NCBI GenBank assembly: GCA_031552145.1
Contig: JAVBMV010000007.1
Location: forward strand, 62,001 to 126,000
Direction: 5' to 3'
Source of the DNA: JAVBMV01 sp031552145
GTDB lineage: Bacteria; Myxococcota; Myxococcia; Myxococcales; UBA5297
DNA length: 64,000 nucleotides
In this document: positions 17,122 through 26,523 of the stretch, piece by piece
How positions within the stretch are numbered: position 1 is the first letter of the stretch
Layout of the letters: each line of letters starts with the position of its first letter
Program-made: the position numbers and the translations under genes
The notes under the pieces: model-generated
Told to the model about the DNA's origin: nothing
Database searches by the model: none
What the model saw: only the letters and a program-made list of their open reading frames with translations

Positions 17122-18995
17122 GGACATGTGACCCCCACGGCATCGGGCTCGACGGCGACGCTCTCGCCCGCCCCCGCCAGGTTCTCGATCGCGACGCGCC
17201 AGGGGCGGCCGCCGGCGCAGAGCTCTATCGCCATCCCCGTGGGGGTCGGCGTGGCCTGGGCGCGCGCCGGGAGCGCCGCGAAGGGCCCGGTAGCGAAGAG
17301 CGTGGCGAAGTCGGCGCTGGGCGCGTCCTTGGTGTAGCGGAGCACCTGATTCGGTACCTTCACTTGGTATTCTTCGGAGTACCAACCATCGATCGGGGCC
17401 GTGGCGCCGCGCACGCTCTCCACTGTCTGCCCCTCGGGTAGCGCCTGCCGCAGCGCCAAGACGGGACCCGTGGCATCGGTGCCGTCCCCCTCGGCGCTCA
17501 CTGTCACGTCGGGCGGGAAGTGCCACATCTGGGTATAGCGGTGTGGTGCGGCGCTCGTGAGGCGGTCGAGCACCAGCACCAGATCGCGCTGCAGCATCAG
17601 CACCGCGCGCGCGTGGCGCACGCCCGCGTAGAGCTCGTGGTAGCCGGATTGGTAGAGCCAGCCCTCGCCCTGCTGCGCCAACGCCGGGATCGCCGCGCCC
17701 TCGCCCTGATTCACGCCGTCGACCAGCACGGTGTTATGGGCGCTGGTGCCGATGAAGTATTCGCGCTCGGGCCCTTCGACGTAGCTGTAGAGCCCCGAGT
17801 CCGCGAGCAGCGTGCGCCCCGCGGAGTAGAGGTTGATGCTGAGGGCATCGTGCTGGCTCTGGATGGTGCGGTAGGGGCTCAAATCAAAGACGAGGTGGGT
17901 CTGCGCCTCGAACTCCTCTCCCGCGCCGAAGCCGCTGCGCAGAATGGCGAAGCTGGACGAGGGGAAGAAGAGGTAGCGCTCCGTCGGCTCGTGCCCTCGC
18001 TCACCGGCCGTCATCACATAGTCGAACTCGGGGCTGCGGCCGCGGATCTCGTCGTAGACCTCCCGCTCGTAGGACCGCATGTTGCGGACCAGGCTCGCAG
18101 CGATCATCGGGATGTAGCCGTTGGGTTGCACAATATAGGTGCCGAAGCGGATCATCGAATCGACCGTCGGCTCCAGGCGCGCCGTCACCTCGATGTCGTT
18201 GATCTTCCCCCATGCCAAGACCTGCCAGAGCGCCGTGAGGATATAGAAGTGGTAGTAGGGCGAGAGCTCGTTCGCCACGCCGTCGGTACCCACGGCGTCG
18301 TTCATCAGCGAGTCGAGGCGCGCGCGCCCCAGCAGCCCCCACTCCGCGGCCCCTTCCATCTTGGGGAAGTTGGCCGCGATGAGCACCAGCGCCGCCGCCT
18401 CGGTGATACCGTGGTTGTAGTCGCGGTCGAAGTGATCGGGGTCGGCGAGAAAGAGGCCGGTGTTGGAGATGAGCGTGCGCAGCATCGCCTCCTCTCCTTT
18501 ACGGAAGGCGTCGGCGCGCGCCAGCTTCGCGTAGATGTTGGTGAGCACCATCGCTCGGTAGGCGGTGGAGTGCTTATCCCGGCTGAAGCTGCTCTCCTGG
18601 CCGCGCTCGTAGAAGCTGGTCACCACCTCCATGAGCTTGTCGCGGTAGACGCGCTTTCCCGTCTCGCGCCACGCCGCGAGCAAGGGGGCCGTGGCGCGCA
18701 TGCTGTAGAACATGAAGCGCCAATATTTCTCCTCAAAGGGATTCTCCGTCCAGGTGAGCTGCTCCGGCAGCACCACTGGCTCGTAGCGGGGCACCGGCCA
18801 GAGGTTCTTCAAGATGGCGTCGGCGTCGGCGAGCTCCCCCCTGTCGAGGAAGAGGTACATGAGCTCCAGCTTGGGCGGCCCTTCGCGCGAGCACCCCGGC
18901 GAGCCGCAGAGCTTCTCGTACTCCGGCGTCTCACATCCTGTGGGCAGCGCGAGCGCGCAGAGCGCGGCGATCCCCCATCGTGCAGCTCGGCGCAT
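17118..18995 (-). CDS. Heparinase II/III-like putative lipoprotein
   Basis: A 625-residue exported protein. The N-terminus MRRAARWGIAALCALALPTGC is a signal sequence ending in a lipobox-like PTGC, so a lipoprotein is likely although Pro at -3 is unusual. An alpha-helical toroid-like region follows (about 50-330; note the NHGITEAAALVLIA segment). From about 340 the heparinase II/III-like beta domain is recognisable by FAILRSGFG, the QHDALSINLYSAGRTLLADSG stretch, and GTSAHNTVLVDG. Such enzymes eliminate uronate-containing polysaccharides (alginate, heparin, oligoalginate). No sugar-use genes flank it, so substrate is unknown and a cell-envelope polysaccharide role is equally possible. GGAGGAG precedes the ATG. 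Confidence 0.85.
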   Translation of the reverse strand: MRRAARWGIAALCALALPTGCETPEYEKLCGSPGCSREGPPKLELMYLFLDRGELADADAILKNLWPVPRYEPVVLPEQLTWTENPFEEKYWRFMFYSMRATAPLLAAWRETGKRVYRDKLMEVVTSFYERGQESSFSRDKHSTAYRAMVLTNIYAKLARADAFRKGEEAMLRTLISNTGLFLADPDHFDRDYNHGITEAAALVLIAANFPKMEGAAEWGLLGRARLDSLMNDAVGTDGVANELSPYYHFYILTALWQVLAWGKINDIEVTARLEPTVDSMIRFGTYIVQPNGYIPMIAASLVRNMRSYEREVYDEIRGRSPEFDYVMTAGERGHEPTERYLFFPSSSFAILRSGFGAGEEFEAQTHLVFDLSPYRTIQSQHDALSINLYSAGRTLLADSGLYSYVEGPEREYFIGTSAHNTVLVDGVNQGEGAAIPALAQQGEGWLYQSGYHELYAGVRHARAVLMLQRDLVLVLDRLTSAAPHRYTQMWHFPPDVTVSAEGDGTDATGPVLALRQALPEGQTVESVRGATAPIDGWYSEEYQVKVPNQVLRYTKDAPSADFATLFATGPFAALPARAQATPTPTGMAIELCAGGRPWRVAIENLAGAGESVAVEPDAVGVTCP

Positions 18996-19215
18996 TGGGT
19001 CTTCTCCTCCCTAAGTGCTTCGAGCGGTGCCCTTACTGAGAAAGAAGGTTGCGGCGCCGGGAAAAGTGGTGACAGCCGCTCGAAGGGTGCCGCTCCCCCG
19101 AGGCGCACCCGCCCGCCCGCGCGGGGCGCCCCTGTTGACATCGGCCCTCCTATGGGGGGAAGGATGAAAGCGGTCGTCACTCGGGCGGCCGCTGTCCACT
19201 CATACGAGGATGTCC

Positions 19216-20691
19216 ATGCGAATCGCTCATCTCTCCGCGGAGGCCTCTCCGCTCGCGAAGACAGGTGGACTGGGTGACGTCGTCGGCGCGCTGCCGGAGG
19301 CGCAGCGCGCGCTGGGACACGAGGCGACCGTCTGGATCCCGCTCTATCGACAGGCGCGCGAAGAGCTGCGCCGCCGCTCGATCGATCCCGAGTGGGTCAC
19401 CGAGCCCTTCGCGCTCGACCTGGGCTTCGCGCGCTATCAGATCGGCCTGCTCAAGGCGACGCTCCCCGACACCCGCGTGAGCGTCTATATGATCGGCTGC
19501 GACGAGCTCTTCGATCGCCCGGGGCTCTACAGCCGCGACGCGGCGGGGCGCGATGACAGCCACCGCCGCTACTCCGTCTTCGTGCGCGCGGCGCTCGAGG
19601 CGATGCGACGCATCGGTTGGATCCCCAACGTCCTCCACGCCCACGATTGGCACGCCGCGCTGGCTCCCATGGCGCTCGCCTGGGACAGCCCCGTTGACTG
19701 GCACTTCGCGCAGACCTCCACGGTGCTCACGCTCCACAACTTGGCCTATCAGGGCGTCTATCCCGTCAGCGAGTTCGTCCACATGGGCCTACCGACCGCG
19801 GCGCGGGGCAGCGTCACCGCGCTCGGCTCGCTCAACTTCCTGAAGGGCGGCCTCTTGGCGGCGGATGCCATCACCGCCGTCTCTCCCAACTATGCCTGGG
19901 AGATCACGACGCCCGAAGGCGGCTTCGGGCTCGACGCCGTCATGCGAAGCCGCACCGCCGACCTGCACGGCATCCTCAATGGCATCGATCTGAGCATCTG
20001 GGATCCGGCCATCGACCGCAAGCTCCCCTACCGGTACACCCCCTGTGATCTGCGTGGGAAAGAAGAGAACCGGCGCACCCTCCTCACCATGGCGGGAATG
20101 GACGAAGCCGACCCGGGGATGGTGGTGGGGATCATCGGCCGACTCGTCGAGCAGAAGGGGTACGACCTACTCTTCCCTGTGCTGGACGAGCTCTTCGCCG
20201 ACGGCATCCGCTTTATCTTCCTCGGCTCGGGGGAGCCCCACTACGAGGCGGCCGTGCGTGCCTTTAGCCAGCGCGCGCGCGGTCGCTTCTGGGGACATGT
20301 GGGCTTCGACGATCTGCTCGCGCACCTGATCGAGGCGGGCTGCGACACCTTCCTGATGCCATCGCGCTTCGAGCCCTGCGGGCTCAATCAGCTCTACTCG
20401 CTCAAGTATGGCACCTTGCCCATCGTGCGGCGCGTGGGCGGGCTGGCCGACACGGTGATCGCCTACGAGGGCACCAACGCCGAGAGCGCCACCGGCTTCG
20501 GCTTCGACGCGCCCGAGCCGAGCGCACTGCGCGAGACGGTGCGCTGGGCCAACAAGTGTTTCAAGGCGCCCGCGCTCTGGCGGCAGCTGATGCTCAACGC
20601 CATGGCGCAGGACTACAGCTGGGAGCGTTCGGCGAAGCGCTATGTGGCGCTCTATGAGGAGCTGGTGGCGCGCAGGAAGGGCGCACGCTGA
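19216..20691 (+). CDS. glgA: Glycogen synthase (ADP-glucose type, GT5)
   Basis: A 491-residue glycosyltransferase extending alpha-1,4-glucan from ADP-glucose. The GT5 signature KTGGLGDVVGALP is at residues 15-27; HDWHAAL and the C-terminal FEPCGLNQLYSLKYGT with the catalytic Glu are intact, followed by RRVGGLADTV. Length is typical. Two ATGs are close together; 19216 is preferred for AGGA at 5-base spacing and because MRIAHLSAEASP aligns with family starts. No other glg gene is in the window. The 220-base gap upstream, shared with the divergent lipoprotein gene, has a TTGACA at 19135-19140 but no matching -10. Confidence 0.96.
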   Translation: MRIAHLSAEASPLAKTGGLGDVVGALPEAQRALGHEATVWIPLYRQAREELRRRSIDPEWVTEPFALDLGFARYQIGLLKATLPDTRVSVYMIGCDELFDRPGLYSRDAAGRDDSHRRYSVFVRAALEAMRRIGWIPNVLHAHDWHAALAPMALAWDSPVDWHFAQTSTVLTLHNLAYQGVYPVSEFVHMGLPTAARGSVTALGSLNFLKGGLLAADAITAVSPNYAWEITTPEGGFGLDAVMRSRTADLHGILNGIDLSIWDPAIDRKLPYRYTPCDLRGKEENRRTLLTMAGMDEADPGMVVGIIGRLVEQKGYDLLFPVLDELFADGIRFIFLGSGEPHYEAAVRAFSQRARGRFWGHVGFDDLLAHLIEAGCDTFLMPSRFEPCGLNQLYSLKYGTLPIVRRVGGLADTVIAYEGTNAESATGFGFDAPEPSALRETVRWANKCFKAPALWRQLMLNAMAQDYSWERSAKRYVALYEELVARRKGAR

Positions 20692-20748
20692 AGGGGCCCG
20701 CCTCTGCCCCATTGCCAAGGCGGGCGCGAGGGTGTCTCCTCCAGGCCC

Positions 20749-23700
20749 ATGGAAAGCTCACCTCGACAGGCGCCCGCGGCGCCGCCGCCGAAGAACGCCT
20801 TCGTGGCGAAGATGCTCGACAGGCTCTATGCCTCGATGGCGACGGGCCCGAGCATCAACTGCAGGCCCGGCAATAGCCGCCAGCGGCTCGATCTGACGCT
20901 GCTGCGGGAGCTGGAGGGGCCGACGCCAGAGGAGCTGATCGCCACGCTGCTCGGCGATGGGCGCAAGGTGACCTACAAGGCACCGCTGGCGAGAGCCCCG
21001 GGAGCCGCGCAGGAGGAAGAGGGCGAAGAGCGCTCCCCCGAGGCGCGCGCGCTGAGGGCGCGGGCGCGCGCCCAGGCCTCGGTCCTGCGCAAGCTCTCCG
21101 TCATCGCCGACGACGCGCTCACCTTCGAGAACGAGACGGGCGCGCAGGTGCTCTTCATTGGATTACCGCTGCTCTCCATCCCCCCGGGCGGCGCGGGCGC
21201 CAACGCGCTTCTCTCTCGGCGCGTCTTGGCACCGATCGCCTTCATCCCCGTCAAGCTCACCGTCAAGGCGGGGCGCGTCCCGGTGATCGAGCTGGAGTCC
21301 TGTGGCGCGGGACTCGATCGCATCTTTTCGAATAGCGCGCTGATGACCTGGCTGGAACAGCAGACAGGGCACGCGCTGCGGGAACTCTATTCGGCCGACG
21401 AGGAAGTAGAACCTTGGGAGGAGCTGAACGGGCTCCTCTCGGCGCTGGCCGCTGCGCTCGAGCTGCCGGCACCGGCGGCGCTGACGCCTGTAACGCTGCG
21501 CCTTCTCCCCGCCACCAGCGCAGGGGAAGAGGAGGGAGAGTCGGCGGCGGAGCTGCCCATACCCACGATCGCGCAGAGCGCCGTGCTGGGGCTCTTCCCT
21601 CTGCCGAACCAGAACCTGATCAAGGACATGGAGGCGCTCGCCGAAGGAGAGGCGCACCAGGGTCCCATCGAGAGTTTCCTCAAAGCCAATTCCTCCTTCG
21701 ACGCGGAGGCGCAGAGCGCGGGCGCGGCGCGGCGGCTCCATGACGACCGGCTCGTCACCGTTGCCGACCCCTGCCAGGCGCGGGCCGTACGGCTGGCGCG
21801 CACGTCGCGGAGCCTCGTGATTCACGGACCTCCGGGCAGCGGCAAGTCACAGACCATCGCCAACATGATCGGCGATCACCTCTGCCGGGGTGAGCGGGTG
21901 CTCTTCGTCTGTGACAAGCGCACCGCCCTCGACGTGGTGAAGAACCGGCTCGACGCGCTGGGGCTCGGCGGTCTTTGCGCGGTGGTGCATGACGCCCGAC
22001 GCGATCAGCGCGAGCTCTACCTGGCCATCCGCGAGCAGCTCGACGCGCTGCCGGAGCGCAGCGCCCAGGGCGCCCAAGGCAGCGGCGCGGCCGAGCGGCT
22101 CGCGCGCCTCGACCATGAGCTGACGGCGCTCCACGGCGAGCTGGCCGCGCACGACCGCGCGCTGGCGGAGCGCCCCACGCCAGCGGAGCATTCCTTCCGC
22201 GAACTGGCGGGGCTCTGGCTCTCCACGAAGGTGGAAGAGGGATTGGCCGCCGCGACTGCGCCGCTCTCGCAGGCGCGCCTCCCCTTCTCCGCGCTCGGCG
22301 GCTGGGAGCTGCGGTGCCGAGAACTCTTGGCGCGCGCTCAGGCCGCCGCCTGGCCCAAGAGCCCGCTGCGCGAGCGCTTCGCCTTCGAACCGAAGCTGGC
22401 GCGCCTGCTGCATACTTCGCGGGGACAGAGCGAGCCCGCGCGGCTCAGGAGCACTCTGGAGGCCTACAGTTCCGCGTCGCGCACCTGGCACGCGGTCTTC
22501 CATTTCATAAAGCGGCGCCGTGCCATCTTCGCGCTGCTGCGGTTCGGCCTGGAGCTCACGGACGAGAACCTGGCCCGCGCGCTGCGCTACTTGAAGGGGT
22601 TGGAGGAGCGAGAACAACAGCCGCTCGCCGGCGGAGAGACAGTGAAGCGGCTCGAGGAGGGACTCGCGGCGCTACCCGAACCCCTGGGCGACGCGCTCTG
22701 TGCGCTCTTCGAAATAGGCGTAGGCGAAGAGGAGGGATGGCAGGCGCTGCGGCGCGCGGTCGCCACGGGCGAGCTGGCGCGCAGGCTCGAGGAGAACCCC
22801 GCGCTCGTCTCGCTCGACTCCCAGCGGCTGCAGGCGCTCCACAACCGTTACCGCGACCTGGAAAATGCTCGCGCGGCGCTCGTGCGCGAGGCGGTGGCGG
22901 ACCGCTGGTTCGTTAGACAGCGCGCGCGGCTCCTCGCCGCCACCGGCAGCAGACTCAACGCCACGGCGACCGAGGTGAAGCGGCGGCTGATGCTCCGAGG
23001 CGAGCGCGCCATGAAGGTGCGGCAGGTGATCGCGGCGGGCGCGGGCATCGAAGGAGGCGATCCGCTCTTCGATCTGCGCCCCGTCTGGATGGCGAGTCCG
23101 GGGACCGTCGCACAGCTCTTCCCGCGCGCACCGCTCTTCGACGTGGTGATCTTCGACGAGTCATCCCAGTGCCGGTTGGAGGAGGCCATCCCGGTGCTGA
23201 CGCGCGCGCGCCGCACGGTGATCGCCGGCGATCCGAAGCAGCTCCCTCCCACGCGCTTCTTCGAGTCAGCCATCGCGCAGAGCGAGGCGGCGCAGAACGT
23301 GGCGGAAGATGAGCAGTCGCTCTTCGAGGAGCAGCAGGGTGACGTGGAGGATCTTCTGGGCGCCGCGCTCAACCTGGAGACGGAGCAGGCCTTTCTCGAT
23401 GTCCACTACCGCTCCGAAAATGGAGACCTGATCGCCTTCTCCAATCAGCACTTCTACGAGTCGCGCCTGCAGCCGCTGCCAGCGCGCCCCGGCGCGCGGC
23501 CACCCGAGCCCCCGGTGCGCCTGATCCACGCGGGTGGCACCTATGAAAAGCGCGCCAATCCCCGCGAGGCGGAGGTGGTGGTCAATATCGTGCGCGCGCT
23601 GCTCGAGCGCCCCACTCCACCCTCCATCGGCATCGCCTGCTTCAACCTGACGCAGCGCGACGCCATCGCCGAGGCGCTCGACGAGGCCGCGTTGGCCGAG

Positions 23701-24456
23701 CCCGCCTTCGGCGCCCGCCTGGCGGAGGCGCGGGCGCGCAGGAGCGCCTCCTCGTTCGAGGGGCTCTTCGTGAAAAATCTCGAGAACGTCCAGGGCGACG
23801 AGCGCGACCACCTCATCATCAGCACCACCTATGGACCCGACGCAAAGGGGAAGTTCAGGCGGCAGTTCGGGCCGCTGGGGCAGGCGGGCGGCGGGCGGCG
23901 ACTCAACGTGCTCATCACGCGCGCGCGCAAGGAGGTGCACCTGGTCACCTCCATCCCGCGGGAGCTCTACCGCGCGCTGCCGCCGCTCGAGCCGGGGCAG
24001 ACCCCCGGCGGCGGCTACCTGCTGCTCGCCTATCTGAAGTGGGCGGAGGAGCTGGCGTGTTCGTATGGGCACATACCTTCGGTCACGCCCACGGGCGTCC
24101 ACCTCGCGTCGCTCACCGCCGCGCCGGCGGTCGAGACGAGCGACTTCCCCTCGGCGCTCGCCAGCGAGCTGGCGCGGGTGGAGGCCTATCTGCCCGCGCT
24201 GAACGTCGGGAATGAAGGGTTTCGCATCGACATCGCGCTGCGCGACCCCGCGCGCGCCGAGCTGGCGCCGCTGGGTCTCCTCTGCGACCGCACGCGCTAC
24301 GCCAAGGCGCCCGATCGGATCGAGTGGGATCTCTTCCGCGCCGCGACCCTGGAGCGGCAAGGGTGGCGCGTGATGCGCCTCTGGACGCCCGAGTTCTTCC
24401 GCGACCCCCCCAACCAGCTCAAGCAGATCCGCCAGGCGCTCTCGGGCGGGCGATGA
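20749..24456 (+). CDS. Superfamily 1 helicase (COG1112 type) with C-terminal Vsr-like nuclease domain
   Basis: A 1235-residue protein. The N-terminal about 330 residues resemble the DUF4011-type leader of large COG1112 helicases. Walker A (HGPPGSGKSQT) is near 360, a helical insertion runs about 430-740, and the DEAD-like box (VIFDESSQC) is near 800, followed by AGDPKQLPPTRFF. Motifs V/VI appear as ENVQGDERDHLIIS and LNVLITRARKEVHLV. The tail (about 1155-1235) looks like the MTES_1575/Vsr-type restriction-endonuclease fold: LLCDRTRYAK, then QGWRVMRLWTPEFFRDP; the D of CDR is kept while the usual preceding E is L. Related proteins take part in phage defence or DNA repair, but no defence gene adjoins it here. 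Its stop codon overlaps the truC start. Confidence 0.85.
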   Translation: MESSPRQAPAAPPPKNAFVAKMLDRLYASMATGPSINCRPGNSRQRLDLTLLRELEGPTPEELIATLLGDGRKVTYKAPLARAPGAAQEEEGEERSPEARALRARARAQASVLRKLSVIADDALTFENETGAQVLFIGLPLLSIPPGGAGANALLSRRVLAPIAFIPVKLTVKAGRVPVIELESCGAGLDRIFSNSALMTWLEQQTGHALRELYSADEEVEPWEELNGLLSALAAALELPAPAALTPVTLRLLPATSAGEEEGESAAELPIPTIAQSAVLGLFPLPNQNLIKDMEALAEGEAHQGPIESFLKANSSFDAEAQSAGAARRLHDDRLVTVADPCQARAVRLARTSRSLVIHGPPGSGKSQTIANMIGDHLCRGERVLFVCDKRTALDVVKNRLDALGLGGLCAVVHDARRDQRELYLAIREQLDALPERSAQGAQGSGAAERLARLDHELTALHGELAAHDRALAERPTPAEHSFRELAGLWLSTKVEEGLAAATAPLSQARLPFSALGGWELRCRELLARAQAAAWPKSPLRERFAFEPKLARLLHTSRGQSEPARLRSTLEAYSSASRTWHAVFHFIKRRRAIFALLRFGLELTDENLARALRYLKGLEEREQQPLAGGETVKRLEEGLAALPEPLGDALCALFEIGVGEEEGWQALRRAVATGELARRLEENPALVSLDSQRLQALHNRYRDLENARAALVREAVADRWFVRQRARLLAATGSRLNATATEVKRRLMLRGERAMKVRQVIAAGAGIEGGDPLFDLRPVWMASPGTVAQLFPRAPLFDVVIFDESSQCRLEEAIPVLTRARRTVIAGDPKQLPPTRFFESAIAQSEAAQNVAEDEQSLFEEQQGDVEDLLGAALNLETEQAFLDVHYRSENGDLIAFSNQHFYESRLQPLPARPGARPPEPPVRLIHAGGTYEKRANPREAEVVVNIVRALLERPTPPSIGIACFNLTQRDAIAEALDEAALAEPAFGARLAEARARRSASSFEGLFVKNLENVQGDERDHLIISTTYGPDAKGKFRRQFGPLGQAGGGRRLNVLITRARKEVHLVTSIPRELYRALPPLEPGQTPGGGYLLLAYLKWAEELACSYGHIPSVTPTGVHLASLTAAPAVETSDFPSALASELARVEAYLPALNVGNEGFRIDIALRDPARAELAPLGLLCDRTRYAKAPDRIEWDLFRAATLERQGWRVMRLWTPEFFRDPPNQLKQIRQALSGGR

Positions 24457-25178
24457 GCGCGAAGAGACCTACCCTGCCGATTCTCTTTCGCGACGAGCGG
24501 CTCGTCGCGGTCGACAAGCCCTCGGGCCTCCTCGTCCACAGGGGTGGCTGGGGCAACGACCGCGTCGTCGCCATGACGCTGGTGCGCGACCAGCTCGGGC
24601 GCCACGTCTTCCCGCTGCATCGCCTCGACCGCGCGACGAGCGGGGTGCTGCTCTTCGCCCTCTCGTCGGAAGAGGCGGCGCTGCTCTGCCCGCTCTTCGA
24701 GCAGGGCCTGATCGAGAAGCGCTATGTGGCGCTGGTGCGCGGAGTACCCCCCGCCGAGGGCCTCATCGACAGCCCCGTGCCCGGCTCGCCCTCGGGGCAG
24801 CGCCTGCCCGCCGTCACGCGCTTTCGACTCCTTAGCGCCCTCGAGAACCTGTCGGGGCGCTTCTCGCTGGTGGAGGCGATACCGCTCACCGGCCGGCTCC
24901 ACCAGATCCGGCGCCACCTGAAGCACCTGGGCCACCCGCTCATCGGCGACGTCAACTACGGTAAGGGCGACCTCAACCGGCTCTTCCGTGAGCGCTACGG
25001 GCTCCGCCGCTTGGCGCTGCACGCGTGCTCGGCGGCCTTCGCCCATCCCGCGACGGGCGAGCGCATCTTTGCAAAGGCGCCGCTGCCAGAGGACCTGGCG
25101 GGGCCCCTCCTCGCTCTAGGAGTGCCCGCAGCGGTGTTGGAGCCGCTGGGCCACGGAGCAGCGGGCGGACCGCGGTGA
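24453..25178 (+). CDS. truC: tRNA pseudouridine synthase C (TruC family)
   Basis: A 241-residue RluA/TruC-type pseudouridine synthase, expected to modify U65 in tRNA. It shows ILFRDERLVAVDKPSGLLVHR, the catalytic-Asp motif HRLDRATSGVLLFAL, and TGRLHQIRRHLKHLGHPLIGD, all in family order and spacing. Length matches TruC. The ATG at 24453 overlaps the helicase stop as ATGA, implying translational coupling; 43 upstream in-frame codons belong to the helicase. The coupling to a helicase looks like chance packing, not shared function. Confidence 0.92.
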   Translation: MSAKRPTLPILFRDERLVAVDKPSGLLVHRGGWGNDRVVAMTLVRDQLGRHVFPLHRLDRATSGVLLFALSSEEAALLCPLFEQGLIEKRYVALVRGVPPAEGLIDSPVPGSPSGQRLPAVTRFRLLSALENLSGRFSLVEAIPLTGRLHQIRRHLKHLGHPLIGDVNYGKGDLNRLFRERYGLRRLALHACSAAFAHPATGERIFAKAPLPEDLAGPLLALGVPAAVLEPLGHGAAGGPR

Positions 25179-25253
25179 CACGGAGCGTCACGGACCCTCG
25201 TTCACATGGCCAGCCCCAAGGACCGATGATAACCTCGGCGAGAGGAGTGACCT

Positions 25254-26438
25254 TTGGACCTGTCTCTGAACATTGAAAGACTCTTGACCGGCCTCGAGTC
25301 CGATCGGGTCGAGCGAACGATCGGTACAGACAAGACGAGCAAGTTCGCGAAGGCAATCTGTGCTTTCGCCAATGACTATCCCAACCATCGACAACCGGGA
25401 TACCTCGTCATTGGCGCCAACGACGACGGCTCCATCGCGGGACTAGAAGTAACAGAGCAATTACTCCAATCGTTGGCGGCGATACGCTCGGATGGGCATG
25501 TCCTCCCTCCCCCCGCGATGTCGATCCACAGGGTTTCGCTCCCAGGGGGCGACCTGGCGGTCGTCGAGGTTCAACCGTCGTTAGCACCTCCAGTCCGCTA
25601 TCGCGGAAGAGTCTGGATACGGATCGGAGCGCGGCGCGCCGTCGCCAATGAGCAAGAAGAGCACATTCTCTCGGAGCGGCGCTCCTTCAACTCCGCTTCC
25701 TTCGATGCGACACCCGTCCAGGGGGCGGTCCTCAGCAATCTGAGCATGCGCCATTTCGAAGACTATCGAGCCCTCACCGTCGACCCGGAAATTATCGCGG
25801 CCAACCATCGAACCGTCGAGGAGTGTCTCGCATCTCTCAGGTGCTACGACCTGGTGAACCACCTTCCGACGGTCGCTGGTATCCTATTATTTGGCAACAA
25901 TCCCAGGCACTTCCTTCCCTGTGCGTATGTCCAGTTCCTGAAGTTCCCAGGGACAGCAGCGAGCGATACGCCCGAAGACCAGCTCGAGATCGACGGTGAT
26001 CTTCGGTTCGTCGTCGAGACTCTGCGCGGCAAAATACTGGCATACAACAAGATCCCGCTGATACAGGGTGAACAGCTGCGAGAGCGCTCGATTCCCGATT
26101 ATCCCGAGTGGGCGGTGCGAGAGCTACTCCACAATGCGCTGATGCATCGAGATTACCGGGCACAAGCACCCGTACGTTTCTATTGGTACGCCGACCGAAT
26201 CGAGATCCAGAGCCCCGGTGGGCTCTATGGAAATGTGACACCAACGACCATGACGCGGCGCAGCGCCTACCGAAACCCCACCATCGCCGAGGCAATGAAG
26301 GCGATGGATTACGTCAACCGATATGGCTACGGAATTCAGCGCGCCTTGGCCCTGCTCGAGGCGAACGGCAACCCCAAGCCCGAATATGAGATCGACGAGG
26401 CAGAGGTCCGGGTGACGCTCCGGCCGCGTCCCCGATGA
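25254..26438 (+). CDS. AlbA_2 (Schlafen-like) / HATPase_c_4 domain protein, short paralogue
   Basis: A 394-residue protein with an N-terminal AlbA_2 domain (KFAKAICAFANDYPNH, then YLVIGANDDGSIAGLEV) and a C-terminal HATPase_c_4 domain (WAVRELLHNALMHRDYRA, IEIQSPGGLYGNV, RNPTIAEAMKAMDYVNRYGYGI). It lacks the winged-helix tail of the 9119-10813 protein and is only modestly similar, so it is an old paralogue and not a recent copy. TTG at 25254 is the start because AGGAG lies 6 bases upstream and no better start exists. Composition looks slightly less GC-rich than its neighbours. Function is unproven; transcriptional or RNA-related roles have been suggested for the family. Confidence 0.84.
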   Translation: MDLSLNIERLLTGLESDRVERTIGTDKTSKFAKAICAFANDYPNHRQPGYLVIGANDDGSIAGLEVTEQLLQSLAAIRSDGHVLPPPAMSIHRVSLPGGDLAVVEVQPSLAPPVRYRGRVWIRIGARRAVANEQEEHILSERRSFNSASFDATPVQGAVLSNLSMRHFEDYRALTVDPEIIAANHRTVEECLASLRCYDLVNHLPTVAGILLFGNNPRHFLPCAYVQFLKFPGTAASDTPEDQLEIDGDLRFVVETLRGKILAYNKIPLIQGEQLRERSIPDYPEWAVRELLHNALMHRDYRAQAPVRFYWYADRIEIQSPGGLYGNVTPTTMTRRSAYRNPTIAEAMKAMDYVNRYGYGIQRALALLEANGNPKPEYEIDEAEVRVTLRPRPR

Positions 26439-26523
26439 CGGCCATGCCTCCTTCGCTCGACAGCGACAGCTACCCCCCATAGGTCATGGGCAGCCGCTCG
26501 CCGAGGCGATTAGCGATCTCGCC

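Noticed and set aside
19135..19163. Sigma-70 promoter for glgA
   Set aside because: TTGACA is present but no -10-like hexamer lies 16-19 bases downstream.
17520..19277. 585-codon rightward frame opposite the heparinase-like gene
   Set aside because: Composition typical of antisense noise (runs of V, H, R, E, L); the opposite frame encodes a signal peptide and a known fold.
20749..26438. Defence island built from the helicase-nuclease, truC and AlbA protein
   Set aside because: TruC is housekeeping, there is no methylase, toxin, integrase or other defence gene, and the AlbA gene has its own leader; the set looks coincidental.
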